NCBI GenBank assembly: GCA_963971285.1
Contig: OZ020247.1
Coordinates: 8,142,614-8,206,613, forward strand
DNA length: 64,000 nt
Direction: 5' to 3'
From: Astropecten irregularis
Lineage: Eukaryota; Echinodermata; Asteroidea; Paxillosida; Astropectinidae
A model generated the notes under the pieces. The model did not search any database. It saw only the letters and a list, made by a program, of their open reading frames with translations, and was not told the origin of the DNA. A program made the translations under genes and the position numbers. Positions 23,072 through 35,077 of this stretch are shown here, piece by piece (the stretch's first letter is position 1; each line of letters starts with the position of its first letter).

Positions 23072-24340
23072 CTGATCTCCAGTGTCCATCCTGAGGATCA
23101 ATTACACTATAGCCCGAGGCCGGATTCTAGGAAACAAGGCATGATCACTTCATTTTTTAATTACAAAATTAAACAGTTAAAAGAAAAAAATGCAATCATT
23201 GGTACGTGAATCTCTTGAGAGGCACCGACGGACTTGCTTTTTTGGAAATTTGATGAAGCCACTCAAGAACGACCCTGCGCGCTCAACCGACAGTGATTGT
23301 CTTCATTTTAAATTCTGACCTTGCATAGGTAAGGGTGGGGATGGAAACTAGATAATGAATATGAAGTGAATTCTCCCGAGGCATGGATGCACACAGCTTT
23401 ACGAAAAGACCGGTATAACACGATATAGTGTGGTTTCGTATCCCGTGCGAGATGCGGTGGTCGCCATGACACATGACACTTGTGGCGCGCATTACATTAC
23501 TCATAGTGTGAAATTAACTATGCATATCATGCTCAAAACGGCAAAGAAAGGTGGCGCAAGAGAAACATCGAACATCAGAAATATCTTCCCACATATTATG
23601 TTTGATATAGGGTATAGGCCCTATCACTAATTCAAAAAATATCTGCGCAGTTTTGTTATGTGATGTTTGCACGTGCATTATAATGACGTATAACGATACA
23701 TCGTACATCCCAAATCTTTTTTCTTTGGGTGTTTTTATAGTGGCATGATTTTTTCTGAATACTCTTTGTTTCCTTTAGTTTACGATTATTACAAATCAAG
23801 TGAAATGTACACAAAAAGTTATTAAAACAGCGGTCAACTGCCACTATAACGGGGTGCAGTTAGTGGTTGTGAAGTGGTTGTGATTCGCCCATAGTGCCAT
23901 ATGCCATGACGGCCACAAAAACAAAAAATGCGTAAGGACACTTGTAAGGGGTAGTATAGTAGTTCCTTATATACCTATTTATTGTTTTACCTATTGGTGG
24001 CGCTGTGTCGGACGCCATCTTTTGGGTATGTTAATATGTCAGATAAGGAAAAAATCCAATTGATATACCTGGAATGAAGTTAATTTACCCACATTACAAT
24101 TAAATTGATATAATTATATACTGTATTAAGCTACAAGGATTGTGACATTATGGGGAAGATAACGTCAGGATATTGTAATCCCAAGATGGCGTCTACAGTA
24201 CAGAGCGCTTGTAATTACAAAGGTTTAGGTTTAAGGTTTAGTATTTCTTTTCTTTCATTAATCACCCAGAACTTAATAAGCAGTCAACAATATCATTTTG
24301 GAGTACATTTTGGGTATGACAACACCTTTGACAAGAGTTA
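23072..24340. other. Intergenic, nothing recognised
   Basis: Several ORFs of 60-75 codons on both strands overlap each other and show no domain. A tattggtggcgctgtgtcgg motif near 23994 is partly shared with an intron of the HYR gene (about 58943). Confidence 0.35.
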
Positions 24341-24699
24341 AAGGTAGTATCATACTTTGGTAAGAACAAAAACCCCAGAAATGTTCACAGATTTACGTAT
24401 AACTTACAGGGTATGAAGATGGTGCTGGAAGAAACATACCGTTAAAATGTTTCCGCCGGAAATGGTGTATTTATCCAGAAATTAGTAAAACAACGACCGA
24501 AAATCTGTTTGATCTTCTAAAAGATAAAAAATAAAAGAGAAAAGACTTAAGAAATACTGTTGCTGCTTTTCACTGTTTTCTCAAAACGTGGGCACCGTAT
24601 GGGACTGAAATGTTCACAGATGACTGTTACTGTATCTGTCTTGGTATTTTTGCCCATGAATCTGTATTTCTTTGATAAAAACTAAAGTATGATAACCTT
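24341..24699 (+). mobile_element. MITE family A, copy 7
   Basis: AAGGTAGTATCATACTTTGG to TAAAGTATGATAACCTT, TTAA on each side. The centre is GATCTTCTAAAAGAT. Confidence 0.88.
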
Positions 24700-25342
24700 T
24701 AATTATTTAAATTCATTACGATACGGACTCCATACAATTACTCAGTGTTTGCCTCAGTCACATTCCTTCTATAATTGTGAACATGTAAACACTCCCGTCT
24801 GCATGAGGCGCACGCGTATAAGTAAATAACTTCACAAAATGATTCATATGTCATATAAATTCGCATTATTCCCCTTTAATTTATATACAATGCATTATTC
24901 AATATCCATAAACGATATATTTCGTCTTTGAAAATGTTATATTAATGATTGCTTGTCCGGTTTTCATTGTATGCATAATGGCCTAATGACATTTCAAACC
25001 GATTAATTTCAAAAACGTCTGCAGCATATAGTAATTGCCTGATCATCATAATTCCGACACATTTTAAAATTGCGATCATGTATAAAGCAGTCTTTTGAAT
25101 GATAAATGCTGTATCAGTAATAAATTTCCTACTAATGTTTTTCTTTCAATTCGTCGTTCACTGAATCGTCTTTGGTTTTAATGTAAAAAAATGTAGTTTT
25201 TGCAGGCACCCGTAGTCAGAACTGCAAATAATATAAGTGTCAAGAAATACATGAAAACGATGTTCGCCTCGTTTTACTGGGAAATTTTACGTCATTTTTC
25301 GTGATCTGTTGATGATGACTGTTATTAATGCTGGTAGATTTA
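24700..25342. other. Intergenic, nothing recognised
   Basis: AT-rich, no features seen. Confidence 0.35.
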
Positions 25343-25702
25343 AAGGGATGGTACAGAACTGGTTTTTGCGACAAAAACAGTGAAAGCACATTATGTAATC
25401 CATCATATGCCTTAACTGACAAACCTGTAGAAGTTTGAGGTCAATCAGCCATCTGGGTCACGAGAAAATAGTGAAAACCCGTGTACAGAGAACTGTACAC
25501 ATTTCAACGAATGAATAAAACGCTTCGAAGCGATTTATTCCAATCGGAAAATAGTTTCATTTATTTCTCAACGAATATGGCATTTCAAACAAAAACATTT
25601 CATGGGATGTTTTCTCCTATCATCACCATTATACTGTGTAAGTTTTATGTGAATCCGTGATAATGAAGTGTTTTTTGTCTTACCAATTCTGTACCATCCC
25701 TT
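25343..25702 (+). mobile_element. MITE family D, copy 1
   Basis: TA-AAGGGATGGTACAGAACTGG pairs with CCAATTCTGTACCATCCCTT-TA. The interior includes acagagaactgtacac and acgcttcgaagcgattt palindromes. It shares the AAAGG terminus with family A but not the interior. Confidence 0.85.
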
Positions 25703-26208
25703 TAAGGACTGGTCTTAACGCCAATCAGCATGCATGTCTCCGCCTACTCGTTTCCCGGACCGTCGTCAAATTCTAGCATTCAGCAAAAAGTTGCTGGAGT
25801 TTCTAAGGTGTACCTTTCTTATCAATTCGTCGCAAGATTTCGCGAGCAAAAGTCTGGTTTCACAATGTGCTACCGAGCGCTAGCGCTCAAGCATTAAAAT
25901 GTTTGTTTTTACAGAATATGTGCAGCTGCAAAACCAATGACGAATTATTTTACCGCGAGTGTGAAAATTCACCTGTTCTCGCTCGCTGTAGCAACGTTGT
26001 CTTTTTGTTTATTAGGAGACCTTTAGTGGGAAAATTAGTTTTGTAGAACAACGATTTTTCTTTTTATGGGGGAAATCTGAATTTAATCACCAACCAATGA
26101 CTGATAATAATGATACCATAATATTCATTTCAATTAATGACAATCGTCGTTTAACGGCAATTATGATGATGATAATAAAAAGACAAATATTATGTACTGG
26201 TGACTTAC
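25703..26208. other. Intergenic or intronic with a weak plus-strand exon-like piece
   Basis: At 25918, tttgtttttacag precedes an open stretch NMCSCKTNDELFYRECENSP of 43 codons to a stop at about 26045. It has four cysteines but no family I know. If the minus-strand exon next to it is real, this region is its first intron. Confidence 0.2.
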
Positions 26209-26296
26209 CGGTCTTCACTGGTAGCAAAAGTAAGATCATCAGAAGAGGCGCTAGGCGGGTGATTCTTGACGTTAAACCGGTAAATAATGACTCCAT
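26209..26296 (-). CDS. Probable first coding exon of a secreted or membrane protein
   Basis: The ATG at 26294-26296 lies in a good context (gcgATGG). It encodes MESLFTGLTSRITR followed by a leucine-rich core LAPLLMILLLLPVKT, a clear signal peptide, and ends at a consensus donor G|gtaagtca after 88 bp. This gives a phase 1 intron, the phase usual between a signal-peptide exon and EGF, HYR or Ig modules. The upstream 300 bp are CpG-rich. No later exon could be recognised downstream on the minus strand, so the mature product is unknown. Confidence 0.45.
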
Positions 26297-26620
26297 CGCG
26301 GTCCCGATCCTCGGAGTACCGGACTTATCTGCGGAAGAAAAAAAAAAACACCGACAGATACTGTACTAGAAAGGCGCAACAGGTGAAGAGGCAGTATAGC
26401 GTGACGGGAAAAAAGTCCCTGTAATTGATTCGCCGGGATGTATACGGTGCAGGCATGTCAGCGCCTACGTGCGACGCGTAACTCGGCCGGCTCCCACCGG
26501 TTCCACCCGCTCGCTACGGTGCTAATGGCCGGCGCGAGAACGAGGAACAAATTAGCGGCCCTATAGCGCGTGTGCTTGTCAGGGCACCGTTATTAGCATC
26601 CCCATGGATCATTATTTGGA
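26297..26620 (-). promoter_or_regulatory. CpG-rich 5' region upstream of the signal-peptide exon
   Basis: Dense CpG (gtgcgacgcgtaactcggcc, ccggcgcgagaacg) against an AT-rich background, directly upstream of the candidate start at 26296. It could be the 5' UTR and promoter. No specific site is assigned. Confidence 0.3.
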
Positions 26621-27266
26621 AACAAGATTTGGAAACCCGGCTTCGCTCAGATCGGAAGAGATGGAATCTTCTTGTCACGATGATATCCCTTTTCTCAACA
26701 ATTATTATTATTACACATAATGAAAAGATTACACATACACCAATTCCTTCTTCATCCGTTTTCTTATTTGATTTTGTCATGGATAATTGTGATCAATTCA
26801 AATTTCCAGCGATTCGAAAATTATCTTTCAGTGCATAATTAACATTAAGCAAATATCACCCTTGATAGTTTTGTTTCCGAAACATTTCCTATCAAACCCC
26901 CAAATTGTTACAATGGAAAACAAGCAAGTTAGTTTTGTACATAAGAACAACAGCTTAAAAAGTACAATTTATGGTTATCTGTTGAGATTATGTGCCTGGT
27001 TTGATGTCTAGTCTTTTTATTCTCCTTTGTGGATATTTAGCCTATACAATGCAACCAGTTAAGTATACCAGCAGTTTAAATTCCAGCATCAACATTGCAT
27101 TGTTAAGTGAAGTGACCAAATTATACCCCACGCTTGATCTAATAAATAAACACGACCACTTCCAATACATTTTCCATCAAAGCTAAAAAAAATAATAATA
27201 CTTTTAATGATGATTCACCTCTACATCATCCGGCCGACAATTAGAATAATGGTACTGGAAATTTTA
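26621..27266. other. Intergenic, nothing recognised
   Basis: AT-rich, no supported feature. Confidence 0.35.
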
Positions 27267-27630
27267 AAGGTACAGTATACAGGATTTGTAACAGACCCAA
27301 ACAGAAATGTTCACAGATTTACGTATAACTTTCGGGGTATGAAGATAGTGCTGGTAGAATCATACTGTTAAAATATTTTCACCTGAAATGGTGTATTTAT
27401 CCAGAAATTGGTAAAACAAAGACAGAAAACAGTTATTGACCTCGGGGTATTAGATCAAAACCATTCTTTATGTTTTATAAGAAATATTGAGTCGGGTTTT
27501 CGCTATTGACTCAGATGTCCGATTGAGATCATATTTCACAGGTTTATCATTTCATGCACAGTCATATTGGATTATACAAAGTGTGAGTGCTGTTCTGTGA
27601 CCAATACCGTTCATGTATTATAAATACCTT
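27267..27630 (+). mobile_element. MITE family B, full copy
   Basis: TTTTA-AAGGTACAGTATACAGG to GTATTATAAATACCTT-TAA. The family A-like half (acagatttacgtataactt) and B-specific half (cagatgtccgattgagatc) meet at gatcaaaaccattcttta. Confidence 0.8.
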
Positions 27631-28143
27631 TAACGGTTTAACAGTGCATATACAAGATCAACAGTTTAATATTGAATACCCGGTGATTATATTAATCCGT
27701 CAAACGAGCGGTATAGACGGGACACATAATTACATGCATTTCCATATACTCCTGAAATGCCCGCATTTAGTTATAATCCATTCACACTGTATGACTAAAT
27801 ATAGGGGTAAATCGCTTATGTAGTTTGTGTTTAATGTCGTCCCTGCTGGAAAAATTATACGAATTTTGTTTTATGTTGTTATAATATTCTAGATTGGACC
27901 AAGCACAAACTTCCCATTAAAGTCGCCCTGAGCCCAGTCGCCGGTCGCGTGAACCCTGACTTGGTCAATGACTTGAGTCAAGAGGAAAGACTAGTGTCAT
28001 TGAAAACGATCGAGACATTGACATCCAGAGTCAAACCATTCAATCAGGCCCAGTCCATGGCTGCAAATATACTATAAGTCCATAGAAATCCATTGTATGT
28101 GTCCAATTTCATTGGCTCTGCTTACCGCAGAAGTTGGAGCTTA

Positions 28144-28458
28144 TGAGCCTCATTCCTCGCCAATTTACACAGTGAGTGTCCTTTTTGTTTTCTCTGACAG
28201 AGTAAGCGAGAAATTCCTAGTTTTCGTGAACTACGCTTGCACGCAACTGAAAATCCCTTGCTAATCCACGAAATTATAGGATCTCGTAAACACAGAATTT
28301 CCTGTTTCCGTAAGCGCCGATTTCACGCTTATTAAACTACACATAGGCAGATCCACGAATCGAAACTGGGCCCCGTTCTGCGCGTGCGTATTTTGCGTAA
28401 GTATAAGGATTTCTCGCAAATTGGGCGCCGAACCCACCAAGCGAGGAATGGGGATCAT
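28144..28458. mobile_element. Inverted-repeat element S
   Basis: GAGCCTCATTCCTCGCC at the left and GCGAGGAATGGGGATC at the right are imperfect inverted copies. The inside holds further palindromic bits around ggatctcgtaaacac and agatccacgaatcg. Single copy here. Confidence 0.45.
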
Positions 28459-28653
28459 ACGCACAGATTATTATGCTTTCATGGAGGCATGGAATCAGCT
28501 CCATAATAAATGAGATCAAGTAAATCTATACAAGTAATCAACCATGGCTTGAAAAGAAAGTGACTAATGGCTGTAAATCAAAGTGCAAAGACAGAATAAA
28601 AATGACACGAAGCCTTATAATGCAATCATTTCAATGCATGTAAAGCGTCCTGA

Positions 28654-29018
28654 AAGGTAATATCATACTTTGGTTTTTGTCAAAGAATTACAGATTCATG
28701 GTACACAATATCAAGGAAGATACAGTAACAGTCATCTGTGAAAATTTCAGTCCCATACGGTGCCCATTTTTTGAGAAAACAGTGAAAAACAGCACCAGTA
28801 TTTCTTAAGCCTTTTCTCTTTTATTTTTGATCTTTTAAAAGATCAAAAAGATTTTCGGTCGTTGTTTGACTAATTTCTGGATAAATACACCATTTCAGGC
28901 GGAACAAAAATTTAACGGTATGTTTCTACCACCACCATCTTCATACCCTGTATTAAAGTTAAACGTAAATCTGTGAACATTTCTGTTTTGGTTTCTTACC
29001 AAAGTACGATACTACCTT
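28654..29018 (-). mobile_element. MITE family A, copy 8
   Basis: AAGGTAATATCATACTTTGG to CCAAAGTACGATACTACCTT. The left flank is TG rather than TA, a later change. Confidence 0.88.
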
Positions 29019-29154
29019 TAAACCGTCACACTATGAAACAATCCACCCATTAAAGCCAGACCGAATCGAGTCAATAAAAACGCAACTGGTCATTATTTGG
29101 CATTTTGATCTTCAAGTGGCAGATGAAATAATGATATGAATACCTCTTACTAAT

Positions 29155-29834
29155 TCAGTGTAGAGCCCGTCCTGGCGAGAACTGATGATTCCAAAAATCG
29201 TCTGAAGTGTCGCAGTGTTTATCTAATTTTCTGAAGACAGAGGGGTGTGGTCGTTTTACGCCGAGTTTGGGTCCGCGTCGTGGGTTGTAGCTTCGATCTT
29301 CACCGTTACTCCGTTGATCTAGCGACAACACACGGTACAAGGTAAACGAGCGAGACCGCACAGATATTCCACACCGTTCAAATATTCGCGTTCACTGACC
29401 ATCGCATCGAGTAGAGTATTTTTGACGGTAAAACTGCGCCGTGTATTATACATGTATATGCTATCAAAATAATACTCACCGTATTATGAATTATTCAAGC
29501 GAATGATTGAACATGCATATTCATGAAGTGCACCTGCGTAGTATGCGCATGGAAACGTGTGAATGTATGTAGAAAGTATGCCCGATATAGACAAAAAAGA
29601 GCAACCGCTGTGCATGGATTCATAATGAAAAGACGATTTGGTTTAGAGGGTTTTCGTGAGACATCCAGACCGGTCCTTAACGGGTGACTTAGCTTGTGAG
29701 GAGGAACCGGAGTTGACATCACCGCGCCTCTTAATGGATACTCGTGTTTGCACGTCACTACGGCAACCGAGTATAAAGTCGCCAAGTGATGGCATTTCAG
29801 CGACATTTCCGTCCACTGGCGGGGGAGATTCCAT
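29155..29834 (-). other. CpG-rich, exon-like stretch of uncertain status
   Basis: Two minus-strand open stretches have protein-like composition: one starting at the ATG at 29832-29834 (MESPPPVDGNVAEMPSLGDF, then SIKRRGDVNSGSSSQAKSPV) and one at about 29155-29355 (RSYNPRRGPKLGVKRPHPS). Splice sites linking them are not clear. Upstream at 29991, caagatggcggac is a YY1-type initiator motif, and aaacag|gtaaag on the minus strand near 30020 could end a leader exon. This may be the 5' part of a gene or its relic. Confidence 0.22.
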
Positions 29835-30034
29835 GAGGAGACCGGGCTGGAGTCAAGGTCAGGGCATGGAAGAAGCAAAGTTTGCATTTTCGCAGTTTCG
29901 GCACGGAGTAGAATTTCGAAGGTTGGATTCTTGCCTAATTTGTTGTTTATTCACAAGAGGGATGCGATGTGCCCCAAAGGACTTATTCAAGATGGCGGAC
30001 GAATTCACTTTACCTGTTTTCTCAAGATTTTGAA

Positions 30035-30822
30035 CAGAAATATGAAGAAAACTCGATGAGTAAGAGGAAGCGCGCAAATGTTTTTTTTTTTTTCAATATT
30101 AAATGATGATAATTAATTAATCAATTCGTGATTTTTGCTAATACGAATTCTTTCTTTGTCTGTCTGTCATGTGTTAGTCTCTCGACGTTCTGAAGATCAG
30201 GATGTTTCATATCATCAAAGATAAATCCTATGGGCAACAAGTTGTGGAGAAAACAACAGTCATTGTTTTCCTTGTTTCCCCTTTTCCGTGTCGTAAAATA
30301 AATTAAAGTACCTCCCTCACTTTCCTCAGTGGCCAGGGATAGGTAGCCACTACCAACTCAAAGGTGGGGCGTGGCTCTTTTGCCATCCAGCCTGGCCTCC
30401 CCTGGGGGTTGCCAGAAAGTGGGCACCTGATGCCCACGTGCACTCCCTCTCATCCCTCCCCCACCCTCCCCTCCCCCCCCCCTTCCCCAAGCTTAATCTA
30501 GCCCACATACAATACAGACTATCTGTTCTTTAGTTACCTTTGTAAACTTAAAGTGTTTTCAATGTTTATTTTTCTCAGACGTTTTTTTGTATACTTTAAA
30601 TGCATCTTTATTGCTCGACTAGTTATACCCAGTCACTTACTCGACAAACTATTCTCACTTGATCTCCTCACAATACTTTTATTTTTTGGCTTAAATCGTT
30701 TATAGTTTTGTTTTTCTTTGTTTTCTTATATAATGTATCATTTTCTGAAAGAATTTAGTAAGAATAAAGTTATCTTTTGAAAATGAAAAGATGTAATGAT
30801 GAGTACAGAGCATGTATCCTAA
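30035..30822. other. Intergenic, nothing recognised
   Basis: A C-rich run (ctcccccaccctcccctcc) near 30460-30490 lies in a stretch with tggccagggataggtagcc. The rest is AT-rich. Confidence 0.35.
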
Positions 30823-30966
30823 ATGGGAGACTTTTGTAGAGTCGGTCTTGAGTCAACAGCGCACGCGCACGCACGCGCAAAACAACGCGCGCGTACTCAC
30901 AATTGCGCAAGCATGGTTTGCGCGTGCGCTGTTGACTCAAGACCGACTCTCCAAAAAGTCTCCCAT
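30823..30966. mobile_element. Foldback MITE family H, copy 1
   Basis: ATGGGAGACTTTTGTAGAGT pairs with ACTCTCCAAAAAGTCTCCCAT. The arms continue through gagtcaacagcgcacgcgc and gcgcgtgcgctgttgactc, so nearly the whole 144 bp folds on itself. The loop region is alternating GC/AC (cgcacgcacgcgc). Confidence 0.85.
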
Positions 30967-31288
30967 TGTGAAACATGCAGGGGATTGTGTCTACAGAAGC
31001 CGTCTCACAAGGACGTGAGTGTGTCAGGAGCACTCGCTTGCTAACATGGTAGAGTCGTTTAATAATTGGTAACTCTAGAACAGTATTTGTTCGCTTGATG
31101 GCTCACATTATTACAATGCGAAGACAGATGGTAAGGTAATAATCGTAAACAGTCTCAAATTTGAAAGGGGGGGAGGAGAGGGACGAAAAGTTAATGTTTA
31201 ATGATCCCTAGATCCATGTTACATGAGGCAATTTATGCAAGCAATCAGTTCCGGACAATCTCCCATAAAAAAATAAGATTCCTCTTTA

Positions 31289-31648
31289 AAGGTAATATCA
31301 TACTTTGGTTTTTGTCAAAAAATACAGATTCATGGGCAAAAATATCAAGACAGATACAGTAAGTAACAGTCATCTGTGAAAATTTCAGTCCCATATGGTG
31401 CCCACGTTTTGAGAAAACAGTGAAAAACAGCAACAGTATTTCTTAAGTCTTCTCTTTTATTTTTGATCTTTTAAAAGATCAAAAAGATTTTAGGTGTCTG
31501 TTTTACTAATTTCTGGATAAATACACCATTTCAGGCGGAACAATTTTAACGGTATGTTTCTACCACCACCATCTTCATACCCTGTAAGTTAAACGTAAAT
31601 CTGTGAACATTTCTGTTTTGGTTTCTTACCAAAGTATGATACTACCTT
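31289..31648 (-). mobile_element. MITE family A, copy 9
   Basis: AAGGTAATATCATACTTTGG to CCAAAGTATGATACTACCTT with TTTA/TTAA flanks. The palindrome GATCTTTTAAAAGATC is intact. The 155-codon plus-strand ORF starting inside it is an accident. Confidence 0.9.
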
Positions 31649-32771
31649 TAAATTTGCACATAATTTTCTTCCGGATAGTGAGAAAATGGCCGAAAAAAGA
31701 AGTATTTTGTTTCGCCACAATTTTCCTTTTGCATGCATGCAGGGCATGTAATAATGGCTGTCTGCATGTAAAGCCTGTAAAACAATTGCAACGGGTGGCA
31801 TGGGGAACAATTATGATAAACATAGGGGATGGGCCATCATTTGCTTTATCTCCCTTTATGTACCAATGTCTAATTCTAGAAATTGTTAAATTTAATAACG
31901 TCGCAAATGGAAATCATTGTGTTCCTTTGGATGCAAAATTGTCTTCTACAAAGTTGATCGGAGAAGGATGTTATTTAGGAAAAGGGGACGGCGTATTTGA
32001 TTATAATTATTGTTGTGACAACATAGGCCTACACAATAGGGATATTATAGGGAGACAAGTTAGCATCTGAATGTGAACATTTTAGGAGACATTAATTTTA
32101 AGGGAGACATTTCGATGTCTGCCTATAAGATATTTTGTATAACTATCCTTTGAAGACAATTAATTGTGTACATATTTTAATTACACAGAGCATGCTCTCA
32201 AAATGAACATATATTCTGTCAATTAATCAAGATTATAGGATTGGAAGATGTTGTAGAACGGATAAGTAAATTATTTGCATAACCCAATGGGAATATCTCT
32301 CTCTACATACTGATTCTCGGTAATCTAAATAATTACAATTATGCATCATAGTCATTGAAAAAACAACCGTGGAATTTGGTATGGGTAAGCCGGGTTAGCT
32401 TGACGTATCAAGGCCTAGTTAGCCAATATGTAATCATACCGGTTTGTCCGTATTGTTCCTTTTCTAATTAACCGAACAAAATAATATAGGTTTGTTGAAA
32501 TTATTTACATTTCACAGTCAGCCATGCACGCAGCCGGTCGAGACGTATACGGAAGGTATAGCCTACCAGCAACTTCATTGTTTGTCCGGCCCAGGTCAAA
32601 GTATTTGCTCGTTCGATATTGTATGTGTATAATTATTAGGCTTTACTTACGCAATTTATGCAAATACACAGTCATTAAAATCAATCAAACTATTGCAATC
32701 AGAAACGGATCCGGACTGAACGCATTTTGGTCACTTCGTCAGGCCTGGGGTCGGCAGCTGTAAGAGCGGAT
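31649..32771. other. Intergenic, nothing recognised
   Basis: No paired ends, domain-bearing ORF or RNA gene. Confidence 0.35.
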
Positions 32772-32934
32772 GAAGCCAATTTCACGAAACTTCAATGTTG
32801 CGTACGCAACATTTTGTTACGTAACTTACGTAACATTTTCCTCCCTTGGTTGCTAAAGTTATGGCCGTTTCACGAAACTTCCGCAACATTTTTATGTTGC
32901 GTAAATTACCCAAAATTTCGTGAAATTGGCTGCA
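32772..32934 (+). mobile_element. MITE family I, fuller copy
   Basis: GAAGCCAATTTCACGAAACTT pairs with ATTTCGTGAAATTGGCTGC. The inside repeats gttgcgtacgcaac and gttacgtaacttacgtaac palindromes. Confidence 0.75.
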
Positions 32935-33107
32935 GCTAGGTCTTTGCAAAACGGAGGCGGGGGGGGGGGGCGTGGAAATAAAATACACTGATTCAATAGA
33001 CACGGATGAATATCGGGGCGATCACAGCTATAGCAGGTCACGGTGGGCCTGACGTGAACTGCCCAATAAATGTTGTGTATACCCGTCTTTTTTCATCGAG
33101 CGGCGGG

Positions 33108-33345
33108 ATTCGAACCAGCGACCTCCATGTCCTGGGGTCGATTTTACCAAACTCTTCGTAACTTACTATCAATCGTAGGACTTTTGATGATTTATTATTG
33201 AAGCCCTACGTGGGATAGGCCCCCTACGATGGGTTATACTTCGTAACTTGAGTTACGGTCGATCGCAGGGCTTCGTGAAATCGACCCCAGGTCGCTGGTT
33301 CAAATCCCTCTCCAGTCAATTTTACTTCTTTCACTTTTCAATGAC
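33108..33345. mobile_element. Type 2 tRNA-SINE in inverted halves around a MITE
   Basis: Left half gggattcgaaccagcgacct and right half aggtcgctggttcaaatccc are inverted copies of a Pol III B-box region. The right half continues tccagtcaattttacttctttcacttttcaatgact, the tail also seen at 50205-50360. MITE F copy 1 lies exactly between them. Confidence 0.6.
33134..33288 (+). mobile_element. MITE family F, copy 1
   Basis: GGGGTCGATTTTACCAAACT pairs with GCTTCGTGAAATCGACCCC. The inner arms hold cgtaacttactatcaatcgt and gtaacttgagttacggtcga. Confidence 0.85.
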
Positions 33346-33358
33346 TTGAAAGTGTAAG

Positions 33359-33802
33359 TTGTGTCCCAGAAAAAACCGCAACATTGTGTTGGGACCCATT
33401 ATGTTAAAATTAAACTGTTTATCACTTTAAGATTAAGAAATGTGATACAACCATGTCATGGCTATCACCATGTACAATTCAAGCAAAATCGGGCTGAAAT
33501 TGGCGAAAAAATTACCAATTGAAAAAGTACTCCTTAAGAATAAATTTGCATGGATAACACGCATATAGTGGTCAATACACACATAATGTGTATGAAAGAA
33601 AGATGAAAATCGGGTATTGAGGTTGGGTAATTCAGTCTTAGTTTTTTCACTCAATTTTAGTCCAATTTTGTTCAAATTCTACCTGGTAATAGTCAAGACA
33701 TATATAGCTTTATCACATATCTGAATATTGAAGTGATAAACATTTAAATTTGTATATACTAGTTCTCGACACAAGTGTTGCGGTTTTTTGGGGGACACCC
33801 TG
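33359..33802 (-). mobile_element. MITE family G, copy 2
   Basis: GTGTCCCAGAAAAAACCGCA to the complement of CAGGGTGTCCCCCAAAAAAC. It abuts the SINE tail to its left. Confidence 0.8.
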
Positions 33803-33920
33803 TACAGGAAAACATCGACATCAATGCACTTGTATAAAGGGTCCACAAGGGAGAATCTATTATATGACTGTGCTGGTGATTGTGTTTTAGGTCGTCATTA
33901 ATTCCAAATGTAATTTATGA

Positions 33921-34228
33921 TTCTTAGGCCTAGACTATACGCCGTGCTACTGCCGCGCCGAACTCAAATAATTTTACATTTTCAAGTTTGGCACGGCAAT
34001 AGCACGGCGTTTAGCGTGAATTTGGCTCGGCAAATTGAGTTTGGCACGGCAAGCTCTTTGGCTCGGCAGGATCTGCCGCGCTAACGGTATTCGGAACGAC
34101 AGTGGCGCAACACTTTCAATTAAGCTCGGCGTTTAGTGCAACTGCCGCGCTATTGCCGTGCTATTGCTGCACTCAATTGATTTAAGTTCGGCACGGCAGT
34201 AGTACGACGTATAGCCTAGGCCTTAGAA
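33921..34228. mobile_element. Inverted-repeat element K
   Basis: TTCTTAGGCCTAGACTATAC and GTATAGCCTAGGCCTTAGAA are the outer ends. The arms continue through gccgtgctactgccgcgccg, and the inside is a mosaic of gcacggca and gctcggca motifs. About 308 bp. Confidence 0.75.
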
Positions 34229-34908
34229 GTCTACACAGATTCCATTTGATACAAATCGAAGAAAGCACATTCGAGCCTCCGTGACATTGAAATTGAGTGA
34301 TAATTTTCACGGATAAAACTGTGTTGACGAATGTGTTCGTTTCCATTGTACAAAATGATTAAATTAAGGAAGCAAGTAAGAGAAGAAAGACATTTTCCCA
34401 TTGACTTGCATGAGGAGCCGATGGTAATGATTCTATACTGACAAACATGGTCATATACAAGTTAATTCACAGTCACACATAATTTATACAAACCGCTGCT
34501 TCAATTTTGTATCGTGCTGCATAACTTAATATTTTGCTAGTTCTGCTAGATTGACATTGTTGTGTAAAGCTCGACGAGACTGGAATGTTTCCCCATTTAA
34601 AGGCCTCATCAAAAATTGCAATGATTTTTTCATTCATTCAGTTTTATTGCGCTTTCATATTTGTATAAACTCAAAATAACACAAAACGAATTGGGTTTTA
34701 TTATAAAAGTCCCCTTTGTTATTTGTTGTTGTGTGTTTGCAGAATAGATTGCCAATTTTGTGTGCATGTTTATTCAGCTTAATTAGTGGAAAGACAAGGG
34801 GAGTACAGTTTCACATAAATATGAAATGCACCCTATACATTTCAGTCTCGTGTTTCATCATGTATGCTAAGAACGCCTTTATATGCATTAGGGTATTATA
34901 CTGATCCT
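34229..34908. other. Intergenic, nothing recognised
   Basis: AT-rich, no supported feature. Confidence 0.35.
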
Positions 34909-35026
34909 GGGGTCGATTTCACCAAACTCATCGTAACTTACTATCAATCGTAGGACTTATGATGCATTGCAGTCCTACGTTGGCTACGATGGGTTATCCT
35001 TCGTAACATGAGTTGAAAACGACCCC
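34909..35026 (+). mobile_element. MITE family F, copy 2 (shortened right arm)
   Basis: The left arm GGGGTCGATTTCACCAAACT is intact. The right arm runs acatgagttgaaaacgacccc, lacking about 25 bases present in copy 1. Confidence 0.75.
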
Positions 35027-35077
35027 TGGAGCGCTTGCATGCATTTTAGGGCCAGTTGTATACGAGCCTTGCTTGAC

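Noticed and set aside
31603-32070. 155-codon plus-strand ORF
   Set aside because: It begins inside MITE A and continues into AT-rich sequence without domain, splice or codon signal.
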